Positions 53,867 through 61,796 are shown, counted from the first letter of the stretch. The stretch: 64,000 nt of DNA from Acinetobacter higginsii (GCF_000369525.1 NZ_KB850072.1:742760-806759), one strand, 5' to 3'. Notes: a model not told the origin generated them from the sequence alone. A program made the numbers and translations.

Positions 53867-55767
53867 TGAATATGATGAATAATTTTAATTTATTACCTCA
53901 TGAATTGATCATTGATAACTTTGCTGGCGGTGGTGGTACCAGTACAGGCTTAGAGAAAGCTTTTGGCCGTCCTGTCGATATTGCGATAAACCATGACCCC
54001 AAAGCCCTTGCAATGCATCGCGCCAATCACCCGAAAACCAAACACTATTGTGAATCTGTTTGGGATATTGACCCAATTGAAGTTACAGGCAATCAGCCAG
54101 TGGGATTGGTTTGGCTTTCTCCAGACTGTAAGCACTTTTCTAAAGCGAAAGGTGGAAAACCTGTAGAGAAAAAAATCCGAGGGTTGGCATGGGTAGCCCT
54201 TCGCTGGGCGGCAAAAACACGTCCACGCATAATCATGCTTGAAAATGTTGAGGAATTTAAAACTTGGGGTGACTTAGGTCCAGATGGTCGACCATGCCCC
54301 AAAAACAAAGGGCGTACTTTCAATTGTTTCGTAAATGCACTTAAACGTCAGGGATATACGGTTGACTGGAGAGAGTTACGTGCGTGTGATTATGGTTCAC
54401 CAACAATTCGGAAGCGTTTTTTCTTAATTGCTCGTCGCGATGGCTTATCTATTCAATGGCCTCAACCAACGCATGCGGATCCAGAATCTAAGGCAGTTAA
54501 ATCTGGAAAGCTAAAACCATGGCGTACTGCCGCAGAGTGTATTGATTGGTCCATCCCATGCCCAAGTATATTTGAGCGTAGCAAACCATTAGCAGATGCC
54601 ACTTGTAAGCGTATCGCAACGGGAATTATGCGCTATGTGGTCAATAGTCCAAATCCATTCATTGTCAAATCTAACCATACTGCAAGCTACTATAACTGTT
54701 TCCGTGGCCAGCAAATTAATGAGCCACTACAAACTGTGACGAGTGCACCAGGTTTTAGTTTAGTTGTTCCATTTCTTGCTGGAGCAGGTGGACCAAAGTA
54801 TTCAGCTAAGCCAACTGCAATTTATAAACCAATGGGGACATTGGTTGCTTCAGGTAACTACAAGGCCGTTATATCACCCGTATTAATTAAGTTTAGATAC
54901 AACAGTATGGGGGAGAATATTCAAAACCCTTTACCAACAATAACCGCAGGTAGCTTTATCAAGAGACCTGGTGGTGCTGGGCATGCATTGGGCTTATGTG
55001 TACCTAAATTAATCAGTCCTGTTTTAACAGAGTGTGCGAATGCATCGGCACCACGCTGTATGCCGATTGATGGACCGTTAAGAACAATATGCGCAAATAT
55101 TAAAGGTGGACATCACGCCTTAATAGCACCCTCACTGGTTGTAAATACATCTAATCATTCTGGAAATTGTGCTGATAAGCCACTTCATACGATTGCAACA
55201 GGTGGTCATCATGCCTTGGTAAGTGCGTTTATTGCTAAAAATTATACAGGTGTGGTTGGTAGTCCTGTAATTGAGCCTCTACCTACTGTGACATCTAAGG
55301 ACCATAACAGTCTGGTCACAAGCAATATCGTAAAACTTCGCAACAACAATGTTGGTCATGCGGTAGATGAGCCTATCCATACAATTACTGCGTCAGGTGG
55401 GCATTTTGCCGAGGTACGTGCGTTTTTGACCGCATTCTATGGAAGTGAGAAAAATGGCAATAGCCTTAATGATCCTCTAAGAACAGTCACATCTAAAGAG
55501 CGTTTTGGTCTTGTAGCGGTCGCTGATCAGTTATATCAAATTGCAGATATTGGTTTTCGTATGTTACAGCCAGTTGAGCTATATAAGGCTCAGGGCTTTC
55601 CAGAATCCTATATTTTTACCTATGGAATCGACGAGCTCGGTAATAAAGTTAATCTTACTAAAACTGAGCAGAACAGGATGGTAGGCAATTCAGTACCGCC
55701 ACAATTATCAGAAGTTTTAGTTTTAGCGAACTTCCAGCATGAAAAAGTGTATGGAGGGGCAGCATGA
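53866..55767 (+). CDS. DNA cytosine-5 methyltransferase with eight internal repeats
   Basis: This 633-residue methyltransferase modifies cytosine at C5 with SAM. Motif I is DNFAGGGGTSTGLEKA (about 17-32), motif IV is SPDCKHFSKAKGG with catalytic Cys 88 (PDC in place of the usual PCQ), motif VI ENVEEF, motif VIII IRKRFFLIAR (about 181-190), and motif X GNSVPPQ near the C-terminus. Between motif VIII and the C-terminal motifs (about 286-555) are eight degenerate repeats, each starting like E-P-L-x-T-V-T-S and having a hydrophobic L-V-x-x-F-L patch. Plain phage enzymes of this class are about 350 residues. It overlaps the following Dam-type gene by four bases. No partner nuclease is adjacent, so it probably protects phage DNA. 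Confidence 0.9.
   Translation: MNMMNNFNLLPHELIIDNFAGGGGTSTGLEKAFGRPVDIAINHDPKALAMHRANHPKTKHYCESVWDIDPIEVTGNQPVGLVWLSPDCKHFSKAKGGKPVEKKIRGLAWVALRWAAKTRPRIIMLENVEEFKTWGDLGPDGRPCPKNKGRTFNCFVNALKRQGYTVDWRELRACDYGSPTIRKRFFLIARRDGLSIQWPQPTHADPESKAVKSGKLKPWRTAAECIDWSIPCPSIFERSKPLADATCKRIATGIMRYVVNSPNPFIVKSNHTASYYNCFRGQQINEPLQTVTSAPGFSLVVPFLAGAGGPKYSAKPTAIYKPMGTLVASGNYKAVISPVLIKFRYNSMGENIQNPLPTITAGSFIKRPGGAGHALGLCVPKLISPVLTECANASAPRCMPIDGPLRTICANIKGGHHALIAPSLVVNTSNHSGNCADKPLHTIATGGHHALVSAFIAKNYTGVVGSPVIEPLPTVTSKDHNSLVTSNIVKLRNNNVGHAVDEPIHTITASGGHFAEVRAFLTAFYGSEKNGNSLNDPLRTVTSKERFGLVAVADQLYQIADIGFRMLQPVELYKAQGFPESYIFTYGIDELGNKVNLTKTEQNRMVGNSVPPQLSEVLVLANFQHEKVYGGAA
54721..55531 (+). repeat. Degenerate internal repeats in the cytosine methyltransferase gene
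   Basis: Eight units of about 30-45 residues share the start (E/K/D)-P-L-x-T-(V/I)-(T/A/C)-(S/A). Examples are NEPLQTVTSAPGF, QNPLPTITAGSF, DKPLHTIATGGHH and NDPLRTVTSKERF. The second unit (KPMGTLVASGNY) is the most diverged. Confidence 0.85.
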
Positions 55768-56612
55768 CATCTATTGCTCACCCTATTATTCGTTATCACG
55801 GTGGTAAATTCCGTTTAGCGCAATGGGTGATTAGTCATTTCCCAAAACATACCTGTTACACCGAAGTTTTCGGCGGTGCAGCAGGTGTGCTGATTCAAAA
55901 GCCACGCGCTTATGCAGAGGTCTATAACGATCTCGATGGCGATATTGTCAATTTATTCAAAATACTTCGCTGTGAAAGTAAGCGTACACAATTAATTGAA
56001 CAACTTATTTTCACACCTTATGCACGAGATGAGTTTGAGTTGGCTTGGGAATCTACTGCTGATGAGATTGAGCGAGCTCGTCGCATCATCATTCGTGCGC
56101 AAATGGGCTTTGGTTCAGCAGGTGCAACTAAAGGTAAGACAGGTTTCCGTATAGATACCAAACGTCAATATGGCACAGCACAAGCACTATGGGCAGAGTA
56201 TCCAGAACATTTAGCTCAAATTGGGCAACGATTACAAGGCGTTTTGATTGAAAACAGGGATGCAATACAGGTCCTTCAAGATCATGACGCAGAAACAACA
56301 CTTCATTATGTAGACCCGCCATATATGCATGACACTCGTTATGTATCGGCACAATATGGCCGTTTTTACCGCCATGAAATGGATGATTCGCAGCATCTTC
56401 AACTGCTTGAAACATTAACCAGCCTCAAAGGTATGGTCGTACTTTCAGGATATGAGAACGATTTATATGACGATCATCTAAAAGGGTGGACCAAAAGAAC
56501 AACATTATCGCGTATTGCTTCACACCGTGGGGCAGGTTTACGCAAAGAATGCCTTTGGATTTCTCCAGAAGCACATGTACATGATTTATTTGGAGGCGGA
56601 CATGCAGAATAA
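55764..56612 (+). CDS. DNA adenine methyltransferase (D12/Dam class)
   Basis: This 282-residue protein makes N6-methyladenine. It starts with the D12-class RYHGGKFRLAQWV, then motif I (TEVFGGAAGVL), the ALND-like YNDLDGDIVNLF, motif IV DPPY at YVDPPYMHDTRY, and the C-terminal LSGYENDLYDD. It is the second modification gene in a row. Its end overlaps the replication initiator start by 11 bases. Confidence 0.9.
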   Translation: MTSIAHPIIRYHGGKFRLAQWVISHFPKHTCYTEVFGGAAGVLIQKPRAYAEVYNDLDGDIVNLFKILRCESKRTQLIEQLIFTPYARDEFELAWESTADEIERARRIIIRAQMGFGSAGATKGKTGFRIDTKRQYGTAQALWAEYPEHLAQIGQRLQGVLIENRDAIQVLQDHDAETTLHYVDPPYMHDTRYVSAQYGRFYRHEMDDSQHLQLLETLTSLKGMVVLSGYENDLYDDHLKGWTKRTTLSRIASHRGAGLRKECLWISPEAHVHDLFGGGHAE

Positions 56613-57657
56613 ATTTGTTCCCAACTCCTTTATGGTTGCCAATGCATTCGTTGACGATTGCATGGATAAAATATCTGATGCAGCAGTAAAGATTTATTTA
56701 ATTATTGTGCGTAAAACTCGCGGCTGGACCAAAGAGTGTGATGCACTGTCTTTATCTCAACTAGAGGAAATATCCAGAAAGAGTCGTCCAACAGTGGTTA
56801 GATGTCTCAAGGAATTAGTATCGGTAGGACTGGTGAAGAAACATCACCAGTCAGTTTATGGCAATGTTTATTCCCTTTTAGATAATTATTTCATAGGCTT
56901 AATCATTCGTTTTCCTAGTAAAAAATCTTTACTAGTGAAGGCATTTTCACCATTTGAAAATGCTGTAGTTAAAAATTTTAACTACCCTAAAGTTGCGTTA
57001 AAACAAGCGCAAAATTTAAGCAAATTTGGTTTAAATTTCCCTAGTAAAAAATTTTTACTAGTTAAAAGTTTTTACCACACTAGTAAAAATATTTTACCGC
57101 TGCTAGTTAAAATTTTTAACACACAAAAAACACTATCAAAAAACATTAATCAAAATAAAAAACGGGAATGGTTGGATTTTAAAATTTTAAAAATTCAAAT
57201 TGTTTCTGCAAACAAGGAAATTAATGTTGACGAGATTTTAAATGCTGATTGGTTTAATCGTGAACTAGAAGCATTTGAAGAATACAACGCTGAAAAAAAA
57301 CACTCAGATAAGTTTCAAATTTACTTTTTTACTGACTGGCTGCTTAAAGCTTATGTGAAGCATCAAAGAATTAAGCTTGCTAAACCACCTACAGCAACTT
57401 CAACAGAAGAATCATCCAGTTCAAATCATTTTGAACATGGTGTTCATTTTACATCTAAAAAACAACTTTATTCGTTTGCTAAACAGCTCTCTTTGCTTGA
57501 TGACGTATTCAAAGAATACAGTCAAAGCGGCGAGTCTTGGCAGGATCTTGGTCTACGTATAGCAAATATGCTCACAGATTCTGAAAAACAGAAACCATTC
57601 ATTCCATACCTAATCGAATTGGGCTTCAAAAACTCCACTAAGGGGAATGCAGCATGA
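56602..57657 (+). CDS. Phage replication initiator, O-protein family
   Basis: The start is ATG 56602 (MQNKFVPNSFMVANAFVDD), six bases after GGAGG; an earlier in-frame start lies within the methyltransferase gene. The 351-residue protein has the Phage_rep_O-type winged-helix N-terminus (LSLSQLEEISRKSRPTVVRCLKELVSVGLVKK). The middle is Lys/Phe-rich and corresponds to palindromic DNA repeats. The C-terminus has a possible helicase-loader contact. It should bind the repeats inside its own gene and recruit host DnaB. No separate helicase or P-like gene was found. Confidence 0.75.
   Translation: MQNKFVPNSFMVANAFVDDCMDKISDAAVKIYLIIVRKTRGWTKECDALSLSQLEEISRKSRPTVVRCLKELVSVGLVKKHHQSVYGNVYSLLDNYFIGLIIRFPSKKSLLVKAFSPFENAVVKNFNYPKVALKQAQNLSKFGLNFPSKKFLLVKSFYHTSKNILPLLVKIFNTQKTLSKNINQNKKREWLDFKILKIQIVSANKEINVDEILNADWFNRELEAFEEYNAEKKHSDKFQIYFFTDWLLKAYVKHQRIKLAKPPTATSTEESSSSNHFEHGVHFTSKKQLYSFAKQLSLLDDVFKEYSQSGESWQDLGLRIANMLTDSEKQKPFIPYLIELGFKNSTKGNAA
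56915..57122. repeat. Candidate replication origin: five palindromic iterons inside the O-like gene
   Basis: Five palindromic units of about 21 bases start at 56915, 56965, 57041, 57080 and 57103. The core half-site is CTAGTAAAAA or GTAGTTAAAA, and the units at 56965 and 57041 are perfect 10+1+10 palindromes. An A/T-rich stretch without G or C clusters follows (57120-57215), as for a DNA-unwinding element. The layout is that of the lambda origin inside gene O. Confidence 0.75.
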
Positions 57658-58010
57658 TGGACTTAACAACAAACGCAAATATTCGTGTAGCAAAGGCTTT
57701 ACTTCATAACTATGACAGCCGCATGTACATCGAGCGCGATAGTTTCTTTGATAGCAATTTCCACTTGGTACAAAACGAAAATGACATCGAGCAGCTGCGC
57801 ACTGCAGTTAAAAATATTGAATTGAAACCTGGTGCACATGTCCATGTTGATTTTACTCATCAACTGGAAAAAAACTCACATGAAATTCATTTCCATGGTG
57901 AAGGGGTCTTAGATCGAGTTGAAGATGGGCGTGTTTATGGTCGTTTAAGTGATGGTCGTTCATTTACTTGCATGTTTGCTGATGTTGTGGCGTTGGGAGA
58001 AGTGCGATGA
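57654..58010 (+). CDS. Prophage protein, unknown
   Basis: This 118-residue protein overlaps the initiator by four bases and the next gene by four. It looks beta-rich in the second half (GAHVHVDFTHQLEKNSHEIHFHGEGVLDRVEDGRVYGRLSDGRSF). No family recognised. Confidence 0.5.
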   Translation: MMDLTTNANIRVAKALLHNYDSRMYIERDSFFDSNFHLVQNENDIEQLRTAVKNIELKPGAHVHVDFTHQLEKNSHEIHFHGEGVLDRVEDGRVYGRLSDGRSFTCMFADVVALGEVR

Positions 58011-58210
58011 ATGAACTAGCAGAATTAGGATGCACATGCGTTCAGTTAAATGGCAAAGAGTGTGCATTTGAAGATCGAGATTATAAATTTTGCCCGTGTT
58101 GTGTTGAGTATTTTGAGGGAATGGCTGCGGTAGATGAAAGCTATATCGAATATGGCGGGCCTGAATATGAAGATGAGTTTGCCGAAGAAGATGAGGAGCA
58201 AAGCCAATGA
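58007..58210 (+). CDS. Small Cys-rich, acidic-tailed prophage protein
   Basis: This 67-residue protein has Cys residues in GCTCVQ, KECAF and FCPCCVEY, followed by a strongly acidic tail (EYEDEFAEEDEEQ). It may bind zinc. It overlaps both neighbours by four bases. Confidence 0.5.
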   Translation: MNELAELGCTCVQLNGKECAFEDRDYKFCPCCVEYFEGMAAVDESYIEYGGPEYEDEFAEEDEEQSQ

Positions 58211-58347
58211 TTACCAACTGGATTACATGCGCTCGCCATCCAAGAGCCGCTTTATATACGGTGTACCTCAAACGATTGAATGGTGACATCCAAATTTCAT
58301 TTTTTTTAGATTCTGATTTAGTGAGCAAGGACGGTATTTATGAATAA
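58207..58347 (+). CDS. 46-residue prophage protein filling a gap in the operon
   Basis: An ATG overlaps the previous stop by four bases (ATGA), a GAGGAG ribosome site lies nine bases upstream, and the frame closes at 58345-58347 inside the next gene. The product starts MITNWITCARHPRAALYTVY. Without it the chain of overlaps would be broken by 130 bases, so it is probably real. No function is suggested. Confidence 0.6.
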   Translation: MITNWITCARHPRAALYTVYLKRLNGDIQISFFLDSDLVSKDGIYE

Positions 58348-59005
58348 AAACTGGAAAAACTATGCTCTTAATCAGGATGGTATTGATGAATTAGAACATG
58401 AAGCTGATAAGCGCACCCATCGTAAATCACGCGAACGTCGTGCAACGGATGTCAAAGCTGTAGTCAATTGTTCTGTTACTACCCAAAATATAGGTCATGA
58501 CCGCCTGCATACTGGTGCAAATGGAGCAATGGTCATTGAAGGTGAAAATTATATCGCTGTAAAGCTACCGTATGGCCTCAGCACAAATGATATTTGGCGT
58601 TTACAGACCGACAGCAAGGGGAAACCATGCGTAGGACTAACACCTGATGCCAAGTACTTCAAACAACGCGTTTACCGCTTGTATGCGCCAATCCTACGTG
58701 CACTTGGATGGAAACCCACAAGTAGAGCCTGTGAAGTGCGATTAATCGTTCAACCACCAAAGAAAGCCCAAAGTTATAGCGCATCTAAATATCCACGCTA
58801 TGACATAGACAATTATTCAAAAATTCTAATCGATTCATTGAAAGGCTCTGACCTGCTTTTCAAAGATGACAACGTATTTATTCAAGAAAAAGTTCAGTTG
58901 GCAGAGCCAACAGTAGGAGGTTGTGTCTGGTTGTCTTGTGTTTTTTTAACAGAAACAAATTGGCTGGATAAGAAGGTCGATTTTGAGTGGTTGGCTGGGA
59001 GATAA
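58340..59005 (+). CDS. RusA-family Holliday junction resolvase
   Basis: This 221-residue protein has an extra ~70-residue N-terminal segment, then the RusA core: IAVKLPYGLSTNDIWR, VYRLYAPILRALGW, and the metal-site motif YDIDNYSKILIDSLKGSDLLFKDDNVF with Asp residues at the usual spacing. It resolves recombination or replication junctions of phage DNA. The short gene before it overlaps its start by eight bases. Confidence 0.85.
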   Translation: MNKNWKNYALNQDGIDELEHEADKRTHRKSRERRATDVKAVVNCSVTTQNIGHDRLHTGANGAMVIEGENYIAVKLPYGLSTNDIWRLQTDSKGKPCVGLTPDAKYFKQRVYRLYAPILRALGWKPTSRACEVRLIVQPPKKAQSYSASKYPRYDIDNYSKILIDSLKGSDLLFKDDNVFIQEKVQLAEPTVGGCVWLSCVFLTETNWLDKKVDFEWLAGR

Positions 59006-59010
59006 GCATA

Positions 59011-59445
59011 ATGATTAAAGTGGGTATCGATTGTGGCGTTAAAACAGGATTGGCAGTTGCGCGTAATGGCATTCTTATTCGTGTTGAAACCATGACGATT
59101 ACAAAAGCTATGGAAGCTGTAAAAGAGTTGCATAGCCAATACCCGGATATGGTGGTGAAAATTGAGGATGCCCGTTTGCGAACATGGTTTGGTAATGCCG
59201 ATGCACGCCAAGCAAAGTCGGGTCCTGGTACACGAGAAGGTGTTGGTTCAGTTAAACGCGATTGTTCAATATGGGAACAATTCTGTATTGAGCAGGGCAT
59301 TAAGTTTGATCTGGTCCATCCAGCAGCAAACATTACTAAAACTAAGGACGCCTACTTTAAAAGATTAACTGGCTGGACTGGTAGAACAAGCGAACACAGC
59401 CGAGATGCAGCAATGCTTGTACATCAATATAAATCTGTTCTGTGA
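59011..59445 (+). CDS. RuvC/RNase H-fold prophage protein (second resolvase-like gene)
   Basis: The start is ATG 59011 with GGGAGAT upstream. The 144-residue protein shows acidic residues in RNase H-fold positions: VGIDCG (first strand), VVKIEDAR (Glu and Asp) and EHSRDAAMLV (C-terminal Asp). The spacing fits RuvC-like nucleases. Placement directly after RusA gives two junction-type nucleases in a row; one may have another substrate. Confidence 0.68.
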   Translation: MIKVGIDCGVKTGLAVARNGILIRVETMTITKAMEAVKELHSQYPDMVVKIEDARLRTWFGNADARQAKSGPGTREGVGSVKRDCSIWEQFCIEQGIKFDLVHPAANITKTKDAYFKRLTGWTGRTSEHSRDAAMLVHQYKSVL

Positions 59446-59456
59446 GGTTATGCATA

Positions 59457-59933
59457 ATGAAAAGCGAACAAAAACCTAATGCACAAACAATTTTGGAAGC
59501 AATAGAAGATTTGCACAACCAAGAGCAGATCGTTACACGGGAAACTTTGGCAAGTTCAACCGGCTTAAAGTTATCCATTATTGATGATCGCCTGAGTTAC
59601 CTGGTAGATAACGGGCAGATTATTCGTGTACAGCGTGGTGTATTCATTCCAGCTGCTAGGCACAGACCATCACGGATCATGTCAAAAACGGTGCTGCCTG
59701 ACGGCACCGTTAAAATTGATATTGGTGATGATGTATTGACGCTCACACCACGCGAGGCTCGTAACTTAGGAAATATGATGATTGGTGAAGCCATGCAGTA
59801 CAGCAATATTGAATTAGGGCATCACATGGCTATTATTCAAACTGAGGTGAGTGGCCAGATGCGTAGAATATCAAAAACGGTTGAAATCTTATCTGATCAG
59901 GTAGAGCAAAATAAGCAAGGTGTCCTATTATAA
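59457..59933 (+). CDS. Probable winged-helix prophage regulator
   Basis: The start is ATG 59457 (MKSEQKPNAQTILEAIEDLHNQ), with GAGG upstream. The 158-residue protein has an N-terminal winged-helix segment (VTRETLASSTGLKLSIIDDRLSYLVDNGQIIRVQRGVFIP), then beta-strands and a helical C-terminus. As the last gene of the early rightward operon before the packaging genes, it is a candidate late-gene regulator, by position only. Confidence 0.55.
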   Translation: MKSEQKPNAQTILEAIEDLHNQEQIVTRETLASSTGLKLSIIDDRLSYLVDNGQIIRVQRGVFIPAARHRPSRIMSKTVLPDGTVKIDIGDDVLTLTPREARNLGNMMIGEAMQYSNIELGHHMAIIQTEVSGQMRRISKTVEILSDQVEQNKQGVLL

Positions 59934-59974
59934 ACATTACAACCTAAAATATAAAAAATTTTCTAATTAAATAT

Positions 59975-60925
59975 TTATTTGGTAACGAAATTGAAAGTGT
60001 TTTCAAAATACTTGGATTCAAAACCTGATAAATAAAAAATTTTGAGCTTAAATTGGGTCAGTTGCGAGTTATTGTCACCTTTAAGCTCATAGATTTCTAT
60101 ATTGGTAATCGTGCATTTGTAATGCAACTTAAATCTTTTTATATATTCATTGACCGAGGAACAAATTTTCCTTGTTTCGTACTGCATAGCGGCAAGATGC
60201 ATACCCGCCAAATGAAGAGATTTCTTTTTCTTCCTTTTCTTCTTTCCCTTTACATCAGTTTCTGAGTCTTGTCTCATCATTACTTGACCGAATTTCGATG
60301 GTGTATAGGAAGTTCCATCTTTTAAAGTCACAGCAAAGGAATAGCCTTTTTCTCTCAGTGTAATTATATCCTTTTCATCTGAAACTGAGGGGCTAATATT
60401 AACCATTGTGGTTACTTTAAATCTTGCGATTAAATCTGGCCTTTGTTCATGAACAATTTCTAAAACATCAATATTGTTCCAAGTTGACTTACCATGAGTT
60501 TTAACCTGAATAAAGAATACTTCTTGATTATTAACTATACCAAGTGCTATTTCATCATTGCCTTTAATAAACTTGCCATCCATTTCTTCACCAAGGTGGA
60601 AATGAAAACAGTCATAATGGTCCAAAAGCCCATCGGCAAAATTTGAGTCATAAAGCTTTCTACTCATATATGGATTAACATCTTCACCGTTTATTAAAGC
60701 ATTTTTTAATTTTTCATATCCTGCAATACGTTCTGTAGGAACTTTAAAGTTTGTTGATTCGCTAACTTTTCTAGGCATTATTGGAATTCTTTTGCTCAAA
60801 AAGTTATTTAGCTGCATATAAACTGGAATCTGAGAATTGTATTCTGCTCCCAATTTATGTAACTCACATTTTGCCCATTCATTAATCGCATTTGAAACTT
60901 GTTCATAGGTAATTTGGTTTATCAT
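59975..60925 (-). CDS. Lone leftward prophage gene, possible nuclease or defence cargo
   Basis: This 316-residue protein is the only leftward gene between the early and packaging modules, a common site for cargo genes. Visible features are HYDCFHFHLG (about 103-112), then GNDEIALGIV ... VFFIQVKTHG (about 122-145), where D/E and QVK could form a PD-(D/E)XK-like nuclease centre with Gln in place of Glu, and a basic patch GKKKRKKKKS (about 227-236). No named family is recognised. Flanking gaps are AT-rich and it should have its own promoter. Confidence 0.6.
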   Translation of the reverse strand: MINQITYEQVSNAINEWAKCELHKLGAEYNSQIPVYMQLNNFLSKRIPIMPRKVSESTNFKVPTERIAGYEKLKNALINGEDVNPYMSRKLYDSNFADGLLDHYDCFHFHLGEEMDGKFIKGNDEIALGIVNNQEVFFIQVKTHGKSTWNNIDVLEIVHEQRPDLIARFKVTTMVNISPSVSDEKDIITLREKGYSFAVTLKDGTSYTPSKFGQVMMRQDSETDVKGKKKRKKKKSLHLAGMHLAAMQYETRKICSSVNEYIKRFKLHYKCTITNIEIYELKGDNNSQLTQFKLKIFYLSGFESKYFENTFNFVTK

Positions 60926-61008
60926 TTTCTTAAATCGAAATTATTTATGCTGAATATACCATATGCTTTTAACCCCCTCTAGGGTTCGACTTCACTAACC
61001 TAACTCAC

Positions 61009-61042
61009 TGATCATTATGCTATTGAAAGAGCATAGTGATCA
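61009..61042. other. Inverted repeat covering the small terminase start
   Basis: TGATCATTATGCT pairs with AGCATAGTGATCA (12 of 13) around ATTGAAAG and ends on the start codon of the small terminase gene. It could be a translation-control hairpin or part of a packaging site. Confidence 0.55.
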
Positions 61043-61794
61043 TGTCTGACAAAAAAGTAACTCCCGACTGGAATAAAATCGAACTCGATTATCGTGCTGG
61101 TATTAAGAGTCTACGCCAGATCGCAGGCGAACATGGCATCAAGAGTGAAACCTCAATTCGTAAGCGAGCAGCTAAGTTTGGCTGGCAACGCGACCTCAAC
61201 CAGACGATCAATGATGTAGCCGATGAAATCGTAAGAAAAGACACAGTGCGCAAACAAGTGCGCAGCAAATCAGTGCATTCGGAAGAATTGCGCACTATCT
61301 ATGATGAGCGTCAAGACTTTGATATATCAGAAGAAGAAACGATAGAGGAGAACGCAAGAGCGATTGCACAAGTGCGCATTGCGCACCGTAGAGACATTTC
61401 TCGGTCACGGAATCTTTTCGTTAAATTAATTGAGGAAGTAGAAGAACTAACGAATAAAGATTTACAGCAAAATTTACAACAGATGCTCAATCAGTTCCTT
61501 GATGAGGGATGTATTGAATTCTTTGATGCTGTAGCTATTCAGAAAACTTTATCGTTAAACAATCGTATCGGGCAATTAAAACAACTTACAGATTCATTGA
61601 AAACCGTTGTGGCACTTGAACGACAAGCTTACAACATGGATAACGCACAACCTGTTCAAGACCCACTTACTGCATTATTGAATCGTATTACCACTGGTAA
61701 TAGCTCTACATTCCAGCCTGTAGCCAATGATTCCGATTTTGAAATAAATTCAGTGCCCATAGCAATGAATGATACTGATCATAAGGATGGCTGA
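61042..61794 (+). CDS. Terminase small subunit
   Basis: The start is ATG 61042 (MSDKKVTPDWNKIELDYRAG). This 250-residue protein has an N-terminal helix-turn-helix of terminase small subunits (IKSLRQIAGEHGIKSETSIRKRAAKFGWQRDLN), a helical oligomerisation centre (about 120-200) and a C-terminal part expected to contact the large subunit. It recognises phage DNA for packaging. It ends two bases before the large subunit gene. Possible pac repeats lie inside the gene. Confidence 0.78.
   Translation: MSDKKVTPDWNKIELDYRAGIKSLRQIAGEHGIKSETSIRKRAAKFGWQRDLNQTINDVADEIVRKDTVRKQVRSKSVHSEELRTIYDERQDFDISEEETIEENARAIAQVRIAHRRDISRSRNLFVKLIEEVEELTNKDLQQNLQQMLNQFLDEGCIEFFDAVAIQKTLSLNNRIGQLKQLTDSLKTVVALERQAYNMDNAQPVQDPLTALLNRITTGNSSTFQPVANDSDFEINSVPIAMNDTDHKDG
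61246..61386. repeat. Cluster of GTGCGCA motifs in the small terminase gene (candidate pac)
   Basis: GTGCGCA or its inverse TGCGCAC occurs at 61246, 61258, 61289, 61372 and 61380. Five copies within about 140 bases of AT-rich DNA exceeds chance, and they fall in more than one codon frame. In P22-like phages the pac site lies inside the small terminase gene. Confidence 0.5.
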
Positions 61795-61796
61795 TT

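Noticed and set aside
54721..55531. Possible CRISPR-like or satellite DNA repeat
   Set aside because: The repetition is at protein level, units vary in length and DNA identity is low; it is part of the methyltransferase gene.
56515..56601. Longer start of the initiator gene
   Set aside because: It lies inside the Dam-type gene; the ATG at 56602 has a strong GGAGG site and matches the O-family N-terminus.
53866..56612. Restriction-modification system
   Set aside because: No endonuclease gene is adjacent; neighbours are small early phage genes and the initiator.
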